Below, piece by piece: positions 16,778-25,910 of a stretch of 37,876 nt of DNA. Under the pieces are notes generated by a model. It ran no database searches. It was not told the DNA's origin and saw nothing but the letters and a program-made list of their open reading frames with translations. Origin of the DNA: an uncultured Muribaculaceae bacterium (GTDB taxonomy: Bacteria; Bacteroidota; Bacteroidia; Bacteroidales; Muribaculaceae); contig CAJTYH010000028.1 in the NCBI GenBank assembly GCA_910583675.1, positions 1 to 37,876 of the forward strand. The letters are read 5' to 3'. Position 1 is the first letter of the stretch. Every line of letters starts with the position of its first letter. The position numbers were made by a program, and so were the translations under genes.

Positions 16778-17914
16778 ATGGAAACAATAAAATTGTCTGT
16801 TCCTCATTTAGGAGGTCTTGAAAAGACCTATGTGGATGAAGCTGTGGAATCTACGTGGATCGTTCCCCTCGGGCCGTTTGTGGATAGATTTGAAGAACGT
16901 TTGGAGGAATATCTTGATACACCAAACGTCGTTGCTCTTTCTGCCGGAACAGCCGCAATCCATCTGGGGCTAATAATGGCAGGTGTGACGGCAGGTGATG
17001 AAGTAATCTGCCAATCCATGACCTTTTCGGCCAGCTGCAATCCGATTGTCTATCTTGGCGCACAACCGGTATTAGTCGACAGTGAATGTGATACATGGAA
17101 TATTTCTCCACATTATCTTGAAGAGGCCATATTGGATCGCAAGAAAAAAACCGGACGTTTCCCCAAGGCAATAGTAGCCGTGCATCTTTATGGCATGCCG
17201 GCAAAAATGCAAGAAATATCTGCAATAGCATCAAAATATGGGATACGTGTGATAGAGGATGCCGCAGAAGCTCTCGGCTCCAAATACATGGGAAAGATGT
17301 GCGGTACACTCGGATCATATGGGGCATTGAGCTTCAACGGGAACAAAATAATAACTACATCGGGAGGAGGAGCCTTGATATGCCCGGACGAGGATGCAGA
17401 TCGCAAGGTCAAATTCCTATCTACTCAAGCACGCGAAAACCGGCCATATTACTACCATACGACAATCGGTTACAATTATCGCCTTAGCAATGTCTCGGCT
17501 GCAATAGGATGTGCCCAGATGGAAGTGCTTCCTGACCGGGTGGCACGAAGAAAGGAAATACATCATATATATGAGAAGGCTTTTGCAAATACGGCAGGAA
17601 TAAGCCTACATACCAATCCTTCCGCTGAATTTGATTCGAATTTCTGGCTTTCAACGATATTGTTAGACAAATCAATTGTCCAACGAACTCCGGACGAGTT
17701 AAGGGTGTTCTTACTTGAAAGAGGAATAGAGACACGTTTGTTATGGCGTCCCATGCATATGCAGCCAGTATTTTACAATGCGCCATATTATGGGGAAAAC
17801 TGCTCGGAAAGCTTGTTTGAAAACGGTCTATGCCTGCCAAGTGGCTCTATTCTTACCGATGAGGAGGTCAGAAGAGTTGCAGAAACTATAAACGAGGCTG
17901 TGGGCGCCGGATGA
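16778..17914 (+). CDS. DegT/DnrJ/EryC1-family PLP aminotransferase (nucleotide-sugar type)
   Basis: A 378-residue fold-type I aminotransferase of the sugar aminotransferase family. Signatures are WIVPLGPFVDRFE near 27-39, the cofactor-phosphate stretch SAGTAAIHLGL (55-65), EDAAEALGS with Asp161, and the Schiff-base lysine Lys190 in SFNGNKIITTSGGG. The TTSGGG form after the Lys resembles enzymes making 4-amino-sugars such as bacillosamine-type precursors (PglE-like), but the exact sugar cannot be read from sequence. The stop overlaps the HAD phosphatase start by ATGA, so the two are translationally coupled. No glycosyltransferase or epimerase is adjacent. Confidence 0.85.
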   Translation: METIKLSVPHLGGLEKTYVDEAVESTWIVPLGPFVDRFEERLEEYLDTPNVVALSAGTAAIHLGLIMAGVTAGDEVICQSMTFSASCNPIVYLGAQPVLVDSECDTWNISPHYLEEAILDRKKKTGRFPKAIVAVHLYGMPAKMQEISAIASKYGIRVIEDAAEALGSKYMGKMCGTLGSYGALSFNGNKIITTSGGGALICPDEDADRKVKFLSTQARENRPYYYHTTIGYNYRLSNVSAAIGCAQMEVLPDRVARRKEIHHIYEKAFANTAGISLHTNPSAEFDSNFWLSTILLDKSIVQRTPDELRVFLLERGIETRLLWRPMHMQPVFYNAPYYGENCSESLFENGLCLPSGSILTDEEVRRVAETINEAVGAG

Positions 17915-18627
17915 CCTTCACCCTTAGCAACCCTAAAAACAATAAGCAGATGTTCGCTACAGATCTTGACGACACTTTATATCGTGAAATAGATTTTGTC
18001 ATCTCCGGTTACCATGCCATAGGGCATGAGCTGGAAGTACACGATGTAATGTCTGAAAAAGAGGTAGTGAATATCCTAAAGTCGGCTGAAGACACATGGC
18101 ATGGCATTGACAATCTTGCCACACACATATGGATGAATCATCCTGATTCCAAATTCTCGGTGGAATGGATGTTGAGTATCTATCGCAATCATAGACCCGC
18201 CATCAATCTTTGCGACGGAGCAAGAGAAACGTTGGGTAGCATTGTTGACGCTGGTCACAAAATCGGCATAATAACAGACGGAAGATCGTCTACCCAGAGG
18301 GCGAAAATAGAAGCTCTCGGTTTGCTTGATTTTGTAATGCCTGAAAATATCATTATCTCGGAGGAAGTCGGGGGAGACAAGACCACACGTATACCGTTTG
18401 AAAAATTGATTTCCAGAAATCCTGATGAGAAACGTTTCGTGTATCTCGGGGATAATCCGGCAAAAGATTTCCGATGGCCGAATGCCCTGGGATGGACAAC
18501 CGTGGAATTGAAGGATACAGATGGCAGGAACATACACTCCCAGTCAATTGACGTACCGGAAGATTTCAAAGCACAATATGTAATAAGGAATTTCCGTGAT
18601 ATTCTGACGGTGACAAATAAAATGTAA
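17911..18627 (+). CDS. HAD-superfamily phosphatase
   Basis: A 238-residue haloacid-dehalogenase-like hydrolase. Motif I is FATDLDDTLY (nucleophile Asp18, acid Asp20), motif II is GIITDGRSS, the motif III lysine is probably in GGDKTTRIPFEK, and motif IV is VYLGDNPAKDF. A helical cap lies between motifs I and II (about 30-105). It starts within the aminotransferase stop codon (ATGA overlap), so both proteins are probably made together and may act on the same sugar intermediate. An alternative ATG at 17950 would start just before motif I. Substrate unknown. Confidence 0.82.
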   Translation: MTFTLSNPKNNKQMFATDLDDTLYREIDFVISGYHAIGHELEVHDVMSEKEVVNILKSAEDTWHGIDNLATHIWMNHPDSKFSVEWMLSIYRNHRPAINLCDGARETLGSIVDAGHKIGIITDGRSSTQRAKIEALGLLDFVMPENIIISEEVGGDKTTRIPFEKLISRNPDEKRFVYLGDNPAKDFRWPNALGWTTVELKDTDGRNIHSQSIDVPEDFKAQYVIRNFRDILTVTNKM

Positions 18628-18650
18628 AATCAACTGTCTACAATACATCA

Positions 18651-18697
18651 AGAGTCCCCGGATGTCACTTCACACATGGCATTCGGGGACGTTCTTA
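18651..18697. terminator. Hairpin between convergent genes (HAD phosphatase and prs)
   Basis: GTCCCCG (18654-18660) pairs with CGGGGAC (18684-18690), with further ATG/CAT pairing inside after a mismatch. T-rich sequence follows on both strands (GTTCTTATAA on plus), so it can end transcription in both directions. Confidence 0.65.
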
Positions 18698-18716
18698 TAA
18701 TATCGAAAAGTTATGT

Positions 18717-19661
18717 CTACTTAATCAGGTATTGAGATGAAATGGATTCATTGTTATGAACACGACGAATGGTATCGGCGAACAGCTTGGCTACAGAAAT
18801 AATAGTCGCCTTCTTACAATCCTTGCCAAAAGGTATGGAATTGGTAAAAATCATTTCTGTAAGTCCACAATTGTCTACTCGTTCAGAAGCCGGATCACTC
18901 ATGATCGCATGCGAACATAATGCACGTACAGACTTGGCCCCTTCAGAAATCATAAGATCGGCAGCCTTGGTTATAGTTCCTGCGGTATCGACCATGTCGT
19001 CTATGAGGATCACATTCTTATCCTTTACATCGCCGATAACGGTCATATTCGCAACTACATTTGCCTTGGCACGCTGTTTATGGCAAAGCACCAAAGGTAC
19101 ATTCAGGTATTTCGCATAACTGTTGGCACGTTTTGCACCTCCTACGTCCGGTGTTGCAATCACGAGATTTTCGAGATTCAACGACTGGATATAGGGTATG
19201 AACACAGAGGAGGCATATAGGTGGTCAACGGGGATATTGAAAAATCCCTGGATCTGGTCAGCATGCAGATCCATCGTAATAACACGATCAGCTCCTGCGG
19301 TTACAAGCAGGTCAGACACCAATTTGGCAGCTATTGATACGCGTGGTTTGTCTTTGCGGTCCTGACGAGCCCATCCGAAGTAGGGTATGACAGCAATGAC
19401 AGATTTTGCAGAAGCTCTTTTTGCAGCGTCAATCATCAGAAGCAGTTCCATGAGATTGTCGCTGTTTGGGAATGTGGACTGGACAAGATAAACCTCGCAG
19501 CCACGAATGGATTCTTCAAAAGAAACTTCAAACTCGCCATCGGCAAAATGCTGAATGTTCATCTGGCCGAGCTTAATGCCAAGTTCATTACAGATTTCCT
19601 CGGCCATATAACGGCTTTTAGTACCTGCAAAAACTTTGATTGGGGGTAACATGGAATTCAT
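18717..19661 (-). CDS. prs: Ribose-phosphate pyrophosphokinase (PRPP synthetase)
   Basis: About 314 residues, the normal length for class I PRPP synthetase, which makes PRPP from ribose 5-phosphate and ATP for nucleotide, His and Trp synthesis. Motifs include HFADGEFEVSFEESIRG near the N-terminus, YFGWARQDRKDKPR, the divalent-cation loop VITMDLHADQIQGFF and the PRPP-binding VILIDDMVDTAGT. A longer in-frame ATG exists at 19754, but the likely promoter at 19689-19696 lies inside it, so the start is MNSM at 19661 or the ATG at 19652. It stands alone, converging on the HAD gene. Confidence 0.95.
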   Translation of the reverse strand: MNSMLPPIKVFAGTKSRYMAEEICNELGIKLGQMNIQHFADGEFEVSFEESIRGCEVYLVQSTFPNSDNLMELLLMIDAAKRASAKSVIAVIPYFGWARQDRKDKPRVSIAAKLVSDLLVTAGADRVITMDLHADQIQGFFNIPVDHLYASSVFIPYIQSLNLENLVIATPDVGGAKRANSYAKYLNVPLVLCHKQRAKANVVANMTVIGDVKDKNVILIDDMVDTAGTITKAADLMISEGAKSVRALCSHAIMSDPASERVDNCGLTEMIFTNSIPFGKDCKKATIISVAKLFADTIRRVHNNESISSQYLIK

Positions 19662-19688
19662 AAAAGGAATGTGGATGAATATCTGGTG

Positions 19689-19696
19689 CAAAATTA
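19689..19696 (-). promoter_or_regulatory. -7 element for prs
   Basis: On the minus strand this reads TAATTTTG, matching TAnnTTTG. The nearest TTTG (19716-19713) is 16 bp away, shorter than the usual 19-21. It fixes the prs start downstream of 19689. Confidence 0.5.
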
Positions 19697-19789
19697 GGCA
19701 TAATTCTGCAAACAAAGAATGCCGAGCCAAGAAAATTTGGCATACGATGCACATTTAGTCCTCCCGCGAACGATCAGATCTGGCTCCAT

Positions 19790-21526
19790 CTATTTCATCT
19801 TCCAGATTACGGCACCCCATGGGGCAATCTCGGTTGTGAACGGCACAGAGGAGGAAAATGTCTTGCTCATTTTACGACCGCTTATCAGTTCCTTGGCCAT
19901 ACGCTTGCCCTCAGTGATACCCATCATGGTGAATGCCAATGATGGCACATTGATTTTTATGGTAGAGGATCTGTCTGAAAAATTAACGGCAATCAGAAGT
20001 GTCGTGTCACCTTCATGCCGTAGGAATGCAAAATGGCTATGCGGCGAAAAGTCCGGATTGTTGAAATTTACATACATGAGGTCAAAAAAGCTGCCACAAC
20101 TTATAGCCTTCTCACCATTAAGCAATGTCAATATTTTCTTGTACATGGCCCGCAAATCCTTTTCAACCGGAGAAAGGAATTCGCCATCCGCTTTCCCACC
20201 GTTAAGCCATCTGCGCACGGTAGAAATGCTCCAATAATCAAAAATAGTGGTACGGCCATCCTTGCCACTGAATCCTTCCGCGTCTTCACCTCTTTCTCCA
20301 AGTTCCTGCCCGGCATAGATCATGAACGGCGCCTTGGATATCATAGAACTTAACACCAAAGAGGGGAGTACCTTAGCCGGATCACCGGCATATTCAGATG
20401 ATGCGAAACGCTGCTCATCATGGTTTTCGAGGAAATTAAGCATGCGGTCACCGATTCCGTCAATACGTTGCCAGCAATCAGTCAGGGTTGCCGCCGAATG
20501 GTGGCAGCACTGCACGGCTCTCAATGAATCGTACAGGTTGACCTTGTCATACAAGTAATCGAAGTGTCCCCTATAAAGGAATTCCCGATATAAGTTCACA
20601 TCGTATATCTCTGCAATGAACTGCACTTTCGGATAGTGGGCATGCACCATGGGTATAGCCCATTCCCAAAATTCTATTGGAACCATGAACACCATGTCGC
20701 ATCTGAAGGCGTCCACGCCCTTGGCCGCCCAATATCGCAATATCCGGAGCATCTTGAACCATACCGGCGGAATGGGGTCAAAATGCCGGCTGCCGTCACC
20801 ATAATCCACACCATAATTCAATTTCACGGTCTCATACCAGTCATTTCGCCCTGGAAATGCATTGAAACAGTCGTTGCCTGATGCCTTGGCCGGAAATTCC
20901 TGATAGTCTCCAATCGGGAATTGTGGCTGGAACATTTGACGAGGGATGTAATAGAAATCATTTGTCGGGGAGAAGAACTTCGTAACATCGTCGTTGATGC
21001 CAAAATCCTCCACCCCTTTTGGAGCAGCATCGCTATTGTAACTGCGTGCTACATGATTTGGCACGAAATCCATAACGACTTTCATCCCAGCCTTGTGCGT
21101 ACGTGCAATAAGCGCTTCCCATTCTTTCATGCGATCCGGAACGGAAGATGCCAGGTCAGGATCTATGTCGTAATAATCTTTTATTGCATACGGGGATCCG
21201 GCCTTACCTTTTACTACATAAGGATTGTCGGGCTTTATGCCAAATGCTGAATAATCGGTCGCATGGGCATGCTCTATCACCCCGGTATACCAGACATGGG
21301 TAACTCCGAGATCGCGTATTCCTGCAAGAACCGTTTCCGTTATGTCATTGAGTTTGCCGCACCCATTCTGTGTGATATCCCCGTCGGGAACACATTTTTC
21401 CGTCATGTTGGCAAACAAACGCGGTAACATCTGATATATTACCGGTTTTACACAATGCTTGGATGAATGCCTATGCGCATGCTTGACTTGTGGCTCAAGA
21501 GGCTTGGCGTTTTCGGTTTTATTCAT
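19790..21526 (-). CDS. GH13-family alpha-amylase-like glycosidase, cytoplasmic
   Basis: A 578-residue (beta/alpha)8 glycoside hydrolase with all four GH13 regions: I DFVPNH (153-158), II FRCDM with nucleophile Asp277, III FIAEIYD with acid/base Glu306, and IV FLENHDEQRF with Asp370. It should act on alpha-glucans or maltodextrins; exact specificity is open. The N-terminus is polar and His/Lys-rich (MNKTENAKPLEPQVKHAHRH), with no signal peptide or lipobox, so it is probably cytoplasmic, unlike the exported SusA/SusG enzymes of the group. It follows the patatin gene by 21 bases on the minus strand and is likely co-transcribed. No transporter or sus genes are nearby. Confidence 0.87.
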   Translation of the reverse strand: MNKTENAKPLEPQVKHAHRHSSKHCVKPVIYQMLPRLFANMTEKCVPDGDITQNGCGKLNDITETVLAGIRDLGVTHVWYTGVIEHAHATDYSAFGIKPDNPYVVKGKAGSPYAIKDYYDIDPDLASSVPDRMKEWEALIARTHKAGMKVVMDFVPNHVARSYNSDAAPKGVEDFGINDDVTKFFSPTNDFYYIPRQMFQPQFPIGDYQEFPAKASGNDCFNAFPGRNDWYETVKLNYGVDYGDGSRHFDPIPPVWFKMLRILRYWAAKGVDAFRCDMVFMVPIEFWEWAIPMVHAHYPKVQFIAEIYDVNLYREFLYRGHFDYLYDKVNLYDSLRAVQCCHHSAATLTDCWQRIDGIGDRMLNFLENHDEQRFASSEYAGDPAKVLPSLVLSSMISKAPFMIYAGQELGERGEDAEGFSGKDGRTTIFDYWSISTVRRWLNGGKADGEFLSPVEKDLRAMYKKILTLLNGEKAISCGSFFDLMYVNFNNPDFSPHSHFAFLRHEGDTTLLIAVNFSDRSSTIKINVPSLAFTMMGITEGKRMAKELISGRKMSKTFSSSVPFTTEIAPWGAVIWKMK

Positions 21527-21547
21527 TTTTATATATCAGTTCAATAA

Positions 21548-22381
21548 TCATTTATCAATACTCTTCTCCCAATCTTTTATGGCTCTATGGGCAGCCGCAT
21601 AACCGCTCAGGTATACTTTATTGATATCCTTCAAATTGAATACCTGATAACCGGCCAGCTCTGGAGTAATGATCACATGGTCGCACATCTCCATGTCATC
21701 GTATTGGTTGGACTTCGCCATTAGATTATATGTGCGCATTGCAATCTCAAAAAAGGATTTCTTATAACGGAAACAATTCAAAGGAGAACAGTTCACACCT
21801 ATTAGAGTATCACATTTGTCACGAATGATCCATGCCGGAAGATTGCGGAGCACCCCGCCATCAACATAGTGCGTGCCATCGATCTTTACAGGATTGAATA
21901 CAATCGGAATGCTGCATGAAGCCATTACACGTTCCCCAATCGATCCTTCATGGAATTCAACCGGAAGCCCTCTGTCAAGATCGGTAGCTCCCACATACAA
22001 TGGAATCTTCAAGTCTTCCAAGCGGCTTACTCCTGCTATTCTTTCGATGAATCTCTTGAATTTATTAAGGGAGAAAACACCTTCTCCGTTTTTTATGCTC
22101 AAAGTACAGAAATCCGTGAATTTCACTTTTGAAAACAATGTGAGTATATCCTGCGGAGACAGGCCTGCAGCATAAAGAAGTCCGGCAACAGCACCGGCAG
22201 ATACACCTGCTATCACATCCGGCTTATATCCGGCCTCCTCAAGCGCCTTCAATGCACCGGCATGTGCAAATCCTCTGGCACCCCCGCCGCTTAATGCCAC
22301 TCCCAGTTTATAACGGGGGGTGGCAGCTTGCGACTGACTTTCCGTAAATTGACTGTTGCCTACTATATTCTGAGTTTCCAT
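21548..22381 (-). CDS. Patatin-like phospholipase
   Basis: A 277-residue patatin-domain lipid hydrolase of the RssA-like bacterial type. The Ser-Asp dyad is clear: oxyanion loop GGGARGFAH (32-40), nucleophile Ser61 in GVSAG (59-63) and Asp174 in YVDGGVLRNLP. No signal peptide is present; the first 23 residues are a polar tail before the domain, so it probably acts in the cytoplasm or at the inner face of the membrane. It lies 57 bases downstream of menF and 21 bases upstream of the amylase gene on the minus strand. The lipid substrate is unknown. Confidence 0.9.
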   Translation of the reverse strand: METQNIVGNSQFTESQSQAATPRYKLGVALSGGGARGFAHAGALKALEEAGYKPDVIAGVSAGAVAGLLYAAGLSPQDILTLFSKVKFTDFCTLSIKNGEGVFSLNKFKRFIERIAGVSRLEDLKIPLYVGATDLDRGLPVEFHEGSIGERVMASCSIPIVFNPVKIDGTHYVDGGVLRNLPAWIIRDKCDTLIGVNCSPLNCFRYKKSFFEIAMRTYNLMAKSNQYDDMEMCDHVIITPELAGYQVFNLKDINKVYLSGYAAAHRAIKDWEKSIDK

Positions 22382-22438
22382 ACAGATTAAACATTTATCA
22401 CAATATAATTGTGCATATTGAGGAATAACACACAGATG

Positions 22439-23491
22439 TCAGACAATATGTTTTTTCGCAGAGATCTTTTCCAGAAGGCCGCATAATAAAGATGTCTTGG
22501 CCTCTGTTTCTTCAAATTCCGAATAAGGATTTGACTCAGGCATAATGCCACCTCCTCCATATATGGAATATCCCACCTCATCGAAGTGCAAACACCGCAG
22601 ATTCACAAAAGCCCTATATCGGTTCGGCTCATTTACAGCAATAAAACCGCCATAACAGTAACGATCATGACGCTCATACCGTCTAATATCGTCAATAGCC
22701 GATAATTTAGGGAAACCACACAATGCAGGCGTTGGATTTATGGCATCAATTATTTCTGGCAATGAAGCCACTCTGGTAGATCCTGTAATATGCGAACACA
22801 GATGTTCGATAGCTCCGTAATTGATCGTAAACAAATCTGAAGCGGTCGCATCAATGCCCATATTCTTTAATTCCGCTATGATGTAGTCCAAGACTATGCG
22901 GTTTTCATGCACGTTTTTTGCATCCCAACTTTCCGAACTACCACTTTTACGTGTCCCCGCAAACGCTACCGTATGGAACTCTCCAGTTGTCTTGTCAAAG
23001 TCAAGCAACAATTCCGGAGTTGCTCCCATCCATCCCTTGGTTTCTGGCGTATAAAAGACATACCTGAATGTCAATGGGAACTGTTCGAAAAAAACATTCG
23101 CCAATTCTCCCCACCTTTCCATAGGATTTTCTATAAGGTCACTACAAATTATCCTGGAGTATACGGTTTTCCCGTATCGCTCACTACAACTTTTGATTAC
23201 ATTGCCTACGGCTTCCAGGTATTCATCCTTGGAAGTAGACTGACGCTGCACGAGCATTACTTCCTGGATCTTTTTCTTGCCAATTATTCCCCTATCATTG
23301 AATCTACCCAACCATGGAGATATCTCAAAAGAATATTGCTTGTCTGTGAGGCGACCTTCGGGAGATGCATTATAACATAACCCGTCCTCGAACCATAAAG
23401 GCTCTTCACATCCCGGAGGGAGTGCCAATGCAAATGTGCGGCATTGTCTTATTGCTTTATTTATATGCCTTATGGTAACTTCTGGCAACAT
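22439..23491 (-). CDS. menF: Isochorismate synthase
   Basis: A 350-residue chorismate-utilising enzyme that converts chorismate to isochorismate, the first step of menaquinone synthesis. Family signatures are GATPELLLDF, FAGTRKSG, the metal-binding HENRIVLDYII, EHLCSHITG, NPTPALCGFPK and YGGFIAV, ending with GGGIMPESNPYSEFEETEAK. Isochorismate synthase is preferred to anthranilate or aminodeoxychorismate synthase because of its shorter length, the NPTPALCG motif and the presence of menD, B, C and E about 9 kb away. It sits 11 bases after rimO on the minus strand, apart from the other men genes. Confidence 0.9.
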   Translation of the reverse strand: MLPEVTIRHINKAIRQCRTFALALPPGCEEPLWFEDGLCYNASPEGRLTDKQYSFEISPWLGRFNDRGIIGKKKIQEVMLVQRQSTSKDEYLEAVGNVIKSCSERYGKTVYSRIICSDLIENPMERWGELANVFFEQFPLTFRYVFYTPETKGWMGATPELLLDFDKTTGEFHTVAFAGTRKSGSSESWDAKNVHENRIVLDYIIAELKNMGIDATASDLFTINYGAIEHLCSHITGSTRVASLPEIIDAINPTPALCGFPKLSAIDDIRRYERHDRYCYGGFIAVNEPNRYRAFVNLRCLHFDEVGYSIYGGGGIMPESNPYSEFEETEAKTSLLCGLLEKISAKKHIV

Positions 23492-23502
23492 CTTAAAATC
23501 TT

Positions 23503-24807
23503 TTACAGAACCAGATCAGATTCTTTTATGCGTCCAATCAATTCGAAGGGGAGTGCCTCAGTTATTTCTATCTTGTAAAACTCCCCGACCACCAATGTCT
23601 TATCTTTATGGACAAGTACCTCCGGATCAACTTCAGGAGAATCCCATTGAGTGCGTCCGATATAAAAATCCTCTTCTTCCCGATCTATTACAACTTCAAG
23701 GACTGAACCTATTTTTTCATGTTGGATCTCTGCGGATATCTCTTCCTGCAATGCCATCAACCGGTCAAGACGTGATTGTTTCACGTCCTGAGGTATGTCA
23801 TCTTCATAATTCAACGCTGCAAACGTGTTTTCTTCCTCGCAATATGCAAACGCCCCCATACGTTCAAACCGCTGTTCGCGCACGAATTCCATAAGCTCCT
23901 CAAAGTCTTCATCGGTCTCACCGGGAAATCCGACCATCAATGTAGTACGGATATGAATGTCGGGGACTTCCCTGCGTATTTCTGCCAATAGCGATCTGGT
24001 CTCCCGTGCATCGATATGACGCTTCATGTTTCTTAATACGCTGTCAGAAATATGTTGCAACGCAATATCAAGATAAGAGCAGACATTGTCATGTTTCCGC
24101 ATTACGGCAAGAAGTTCATGGGGAAACTGAGCGGGATAAGCATAATGCAACCTCAACCATTTGACCCCAGAAATAGACGCAAGACGCTCAATCAATTCCG
24201 GAAGCTTTTGCGTACCATACAAATCAAGTCCATACCCGGAAAGATCCTGTGCGATTACATTGAATTCCCTAACCCCGCGTTCCACCAACAACCGCACCTC
24301 ACATTCTATTTCCTCAATCGTGCGCGACTTATGCCGCCCTGTAATAATGGGAATCGCACAGAATGCACAATGCCTGTTGCATCCTTCGGAAATTTTAAGG
24401 TAGGCATGATGCGACGGGGTGGTCAAAGTACGTTCTATGCCGGAATGTTTGATATGCTGTCTTACAAGATCCGATGCCAAAGATATCCAATCAAACTTTC
24501 CGTAGAATTTATCTACTTCCGGTATTTCCGCCTGCAATTCATGTCGGTATCTCTCCGACAGACACCCCATCACATAGATTTCCTTTAACTTTCCCTGAGA
24601 CTTGGCGCTTACAAACTCCATTATGGTATTTATGGATTCTTCTTTCGCATCTCCTATAAAACCACAAGTGTTTATAACAACGATGTCGGATCTGTCGCCG
24701 GATTCGTGTACGGCATCAAATCCGGCATCAGATAACATTTTAAGAACACGTTCCGAATCAACCAGATTTTTGGAACATCCCAATGTGACAACGTTTACAG
24801 TAGCCAA
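23503..24807 (-). CDS. rimO: Ribosomal protein S12 methylthiotransferase RimO
   Basis: A 434-residue radical-SAM methylthiotransferase that modifies an Asp of ribosomal protein S12. The N-terminal MTTase domain carries the first Fe-S cluster Cys at 11, 48 and 82 (GCSKN, NTCGF, GCLSE); the radical-SAM motif is CNRHCAFC (Cys143, 147, 150); the C-terminal TRAM domain begins near IGSVLEVVIDREEEDF. The KISEGCNRHCAFCAIP form separates RimO from MiaB. The start is TTG, supported by the conserved ATVNVVTLGCSKN beginning and an AAGGTAAGG Shine-Dalgarno-like stretch just upstream (24810-24818 on the minus strand), unusual for this phylum. It heads a run with menF, patatin and amylase. Confidence 0.95.
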   Translation of the reverse strand: MATVNVVTLGCSKNLVDSERVLKMLSDAGFDAVHESGDRSDIVVINTCGFIGDAKEESINTIMEFVSAKSQGKLKEIYVMGCLSERYRHELQAEIPEVDKFYGKFDWISLASDLVRQHIKHSGIERTLTTPSHHAYLKISEGCNRHCAFCAIPIITGRHKSRTIEEIECEVRLLVERGVREFNVIAQDLSGYGLDLYGTQKLPELIERLASISGVKWLRLHYAYPAQFPHELLAVMRKHDNVCSYLDIALQHISDSVLRNMKRHIDARETRSLLAEIRREVPDIHIRTTLMVGFPGETDEDFEELMEFVREQRFERMGAFAYCEEENTFAALNYEDDIPQDVKQSRLDRLMALQEEISAEIQHEKIGSVLEVVIDREEEDFYIGRTQWDSPEVDPEVLVHKDKTLVVGEFYKIEITEALPFELIGRIKESDLVL

Positions 24808-24873
24808 ATCCTTACCTTATAAAATTATTGGAATCAATTATATAAACAACCGCATAGCGGATATCTTATGTCG

Positions 24874-25842
24874 TCATTGTTTCGTATCGCCGAAAAGTGA
24901 CTTGACGAATTCTTCCTTATGAAAGACTTGTAAGTCATTTATGCCTTCTCCCAGACCTATATATTTGACTGGAATCTTGAACTGATCCGAAATACCGATT
25001 ACTACCCCTCCCTTTGCAGTTCCGTCAAGTTTCGTGATAGCGAGTTCGTTCACACTTGTCGCGGCCACGAACTGCTTGGCTTGTTCAAATGCATTCTGCC
25101 CGGTAGATCCGTCAAGCACAAGCAACACCTCATGCGGGGCATCGGGCACGACCTTCTGCATGACATTACGGATTTTCGTCAGTTCGTCCATCAACCCTTT
25201 CTTGTTATGAAGACGGCCTGCCGTATCTATGATCACGACATCAGTCCCATTCGCCTTTGCCGATTGAAGCGTGTCAAATGCCACCGCTGCAGGATCACTT
25301 CCAAGTTTCTGCTTCACTACAGGTACTCCGGCTCTTTCTCCCCATATGTCAAGTTGCTCTACGGCAGCCGCACGGAATGTATCCGCCGCTCCCAACATAA
25401 CCTTGTTTCCGGCTGCCTTAAATTGCGCAGCTAGTTTACCGATTGTGGTGGTCTTTCCGACACCATTCACTCCCACAACCATAATTACATGTGGGTTGCC
25501 GTTACGCTGCACAGTGAAATCCTCCTGGGAGCTATCGTTATTGTTTTCGGCAAGAAGCCCACATATTTCATCACATAACAAGGCATTCAATTCCGAAGAA
25601 CTCACATATTTATCGCGTGCCACACGACTTTGTATGCGGTCAATTATTTTTAAGGTAGTGTCCACACCAACATCGGAAGTAATGAAAACTTCTTCCAGAT
25701 TATCAAGCACGTCATCATCAATTTTCGACTTCCCAGCCACTGCGCGTGCTATTTTGTCGAACAATCCTTTTTTTGTGCGCTCAAGCCCGTTGTCAAGCGT
25801 TTTCTTTTCTTCGCGGGAGAAGAGTTTCTTAAAGAGACCCAT
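24874..25842 (-). CDS. ftsY: Signal recognition particle receptor FtsY
   Basis: A 322-residue SRP-family GTPase that docks ribosome-nascent-chain complexes at the inner membrane. It has a short basic/amphipathic N-terminus (MGLFKKLFSREEKK) in place of the long acidic A-domain of E. coli FtsY, then the NG domain: G1 GVNGVGKTT (124-132), DTFRAAAVEQL, DTAGR, TKLDGTAKGG and the C-terminal GLGEGINDLQVF. FtsY rather than Ffh because there is no Met-rich M domain. It has its own -7 element and a 66-base gap before rimO. Confidence 0.95.
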   Translation of the reverse strand: MGLFKKLFSREEKKTLDNGLERTKKGLFDKIARAVAGKSKIDDDVLDNLEEVFITSDVGVDTTLKIIDRIQSRVARDKYVSSSELNALLCDEICGLLAENNNDSSQEDFTVQRNGNPHVIMVVGVNGVGKTTTIGKLAAQFKAAGNKVMLGAADTFRAAAVEQLDIWGERAGVPVVKQKLGSDPAAVAFDTLQSAKANGTDVVIIDTAGRLHNKKGLMDELTKIRNVMQKVVPDAPHEVLLVLDGSTGQNAFEQAKQFVAATSVNELAITKLDGTAKGGVVIGISDQFKIPVKYIGLGEGINDLQVFHKEEFVKSLFGDTKQ

Positions 25843-25875
25843 GTATGATTGTTTTTGCGTTTCGTTTTATATCTA

Positions 25876-25883
25876 CAAAGGTA
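25876..25883 (-). promoter_or_regulatory. -7 element for ftsY
   Basis: The minus strand reads TACCTTTG, an exact TAnnTTTG match, 33 bases before the ftsY ATG. A TTTA at 25906-25903, 19 bp upstream, could serve as a weak -33 motif. Confidence 0.6.
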
Positions 25884-25910
25884 TTAAAAAATATGCATAT
25901 TGTAAAATAA

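Noticed and set aside
24052..24588. 178-codon open frame antisense to rimO
   Set aside because: It covers the radical-SAM region of rimO and shows no domain of its own.
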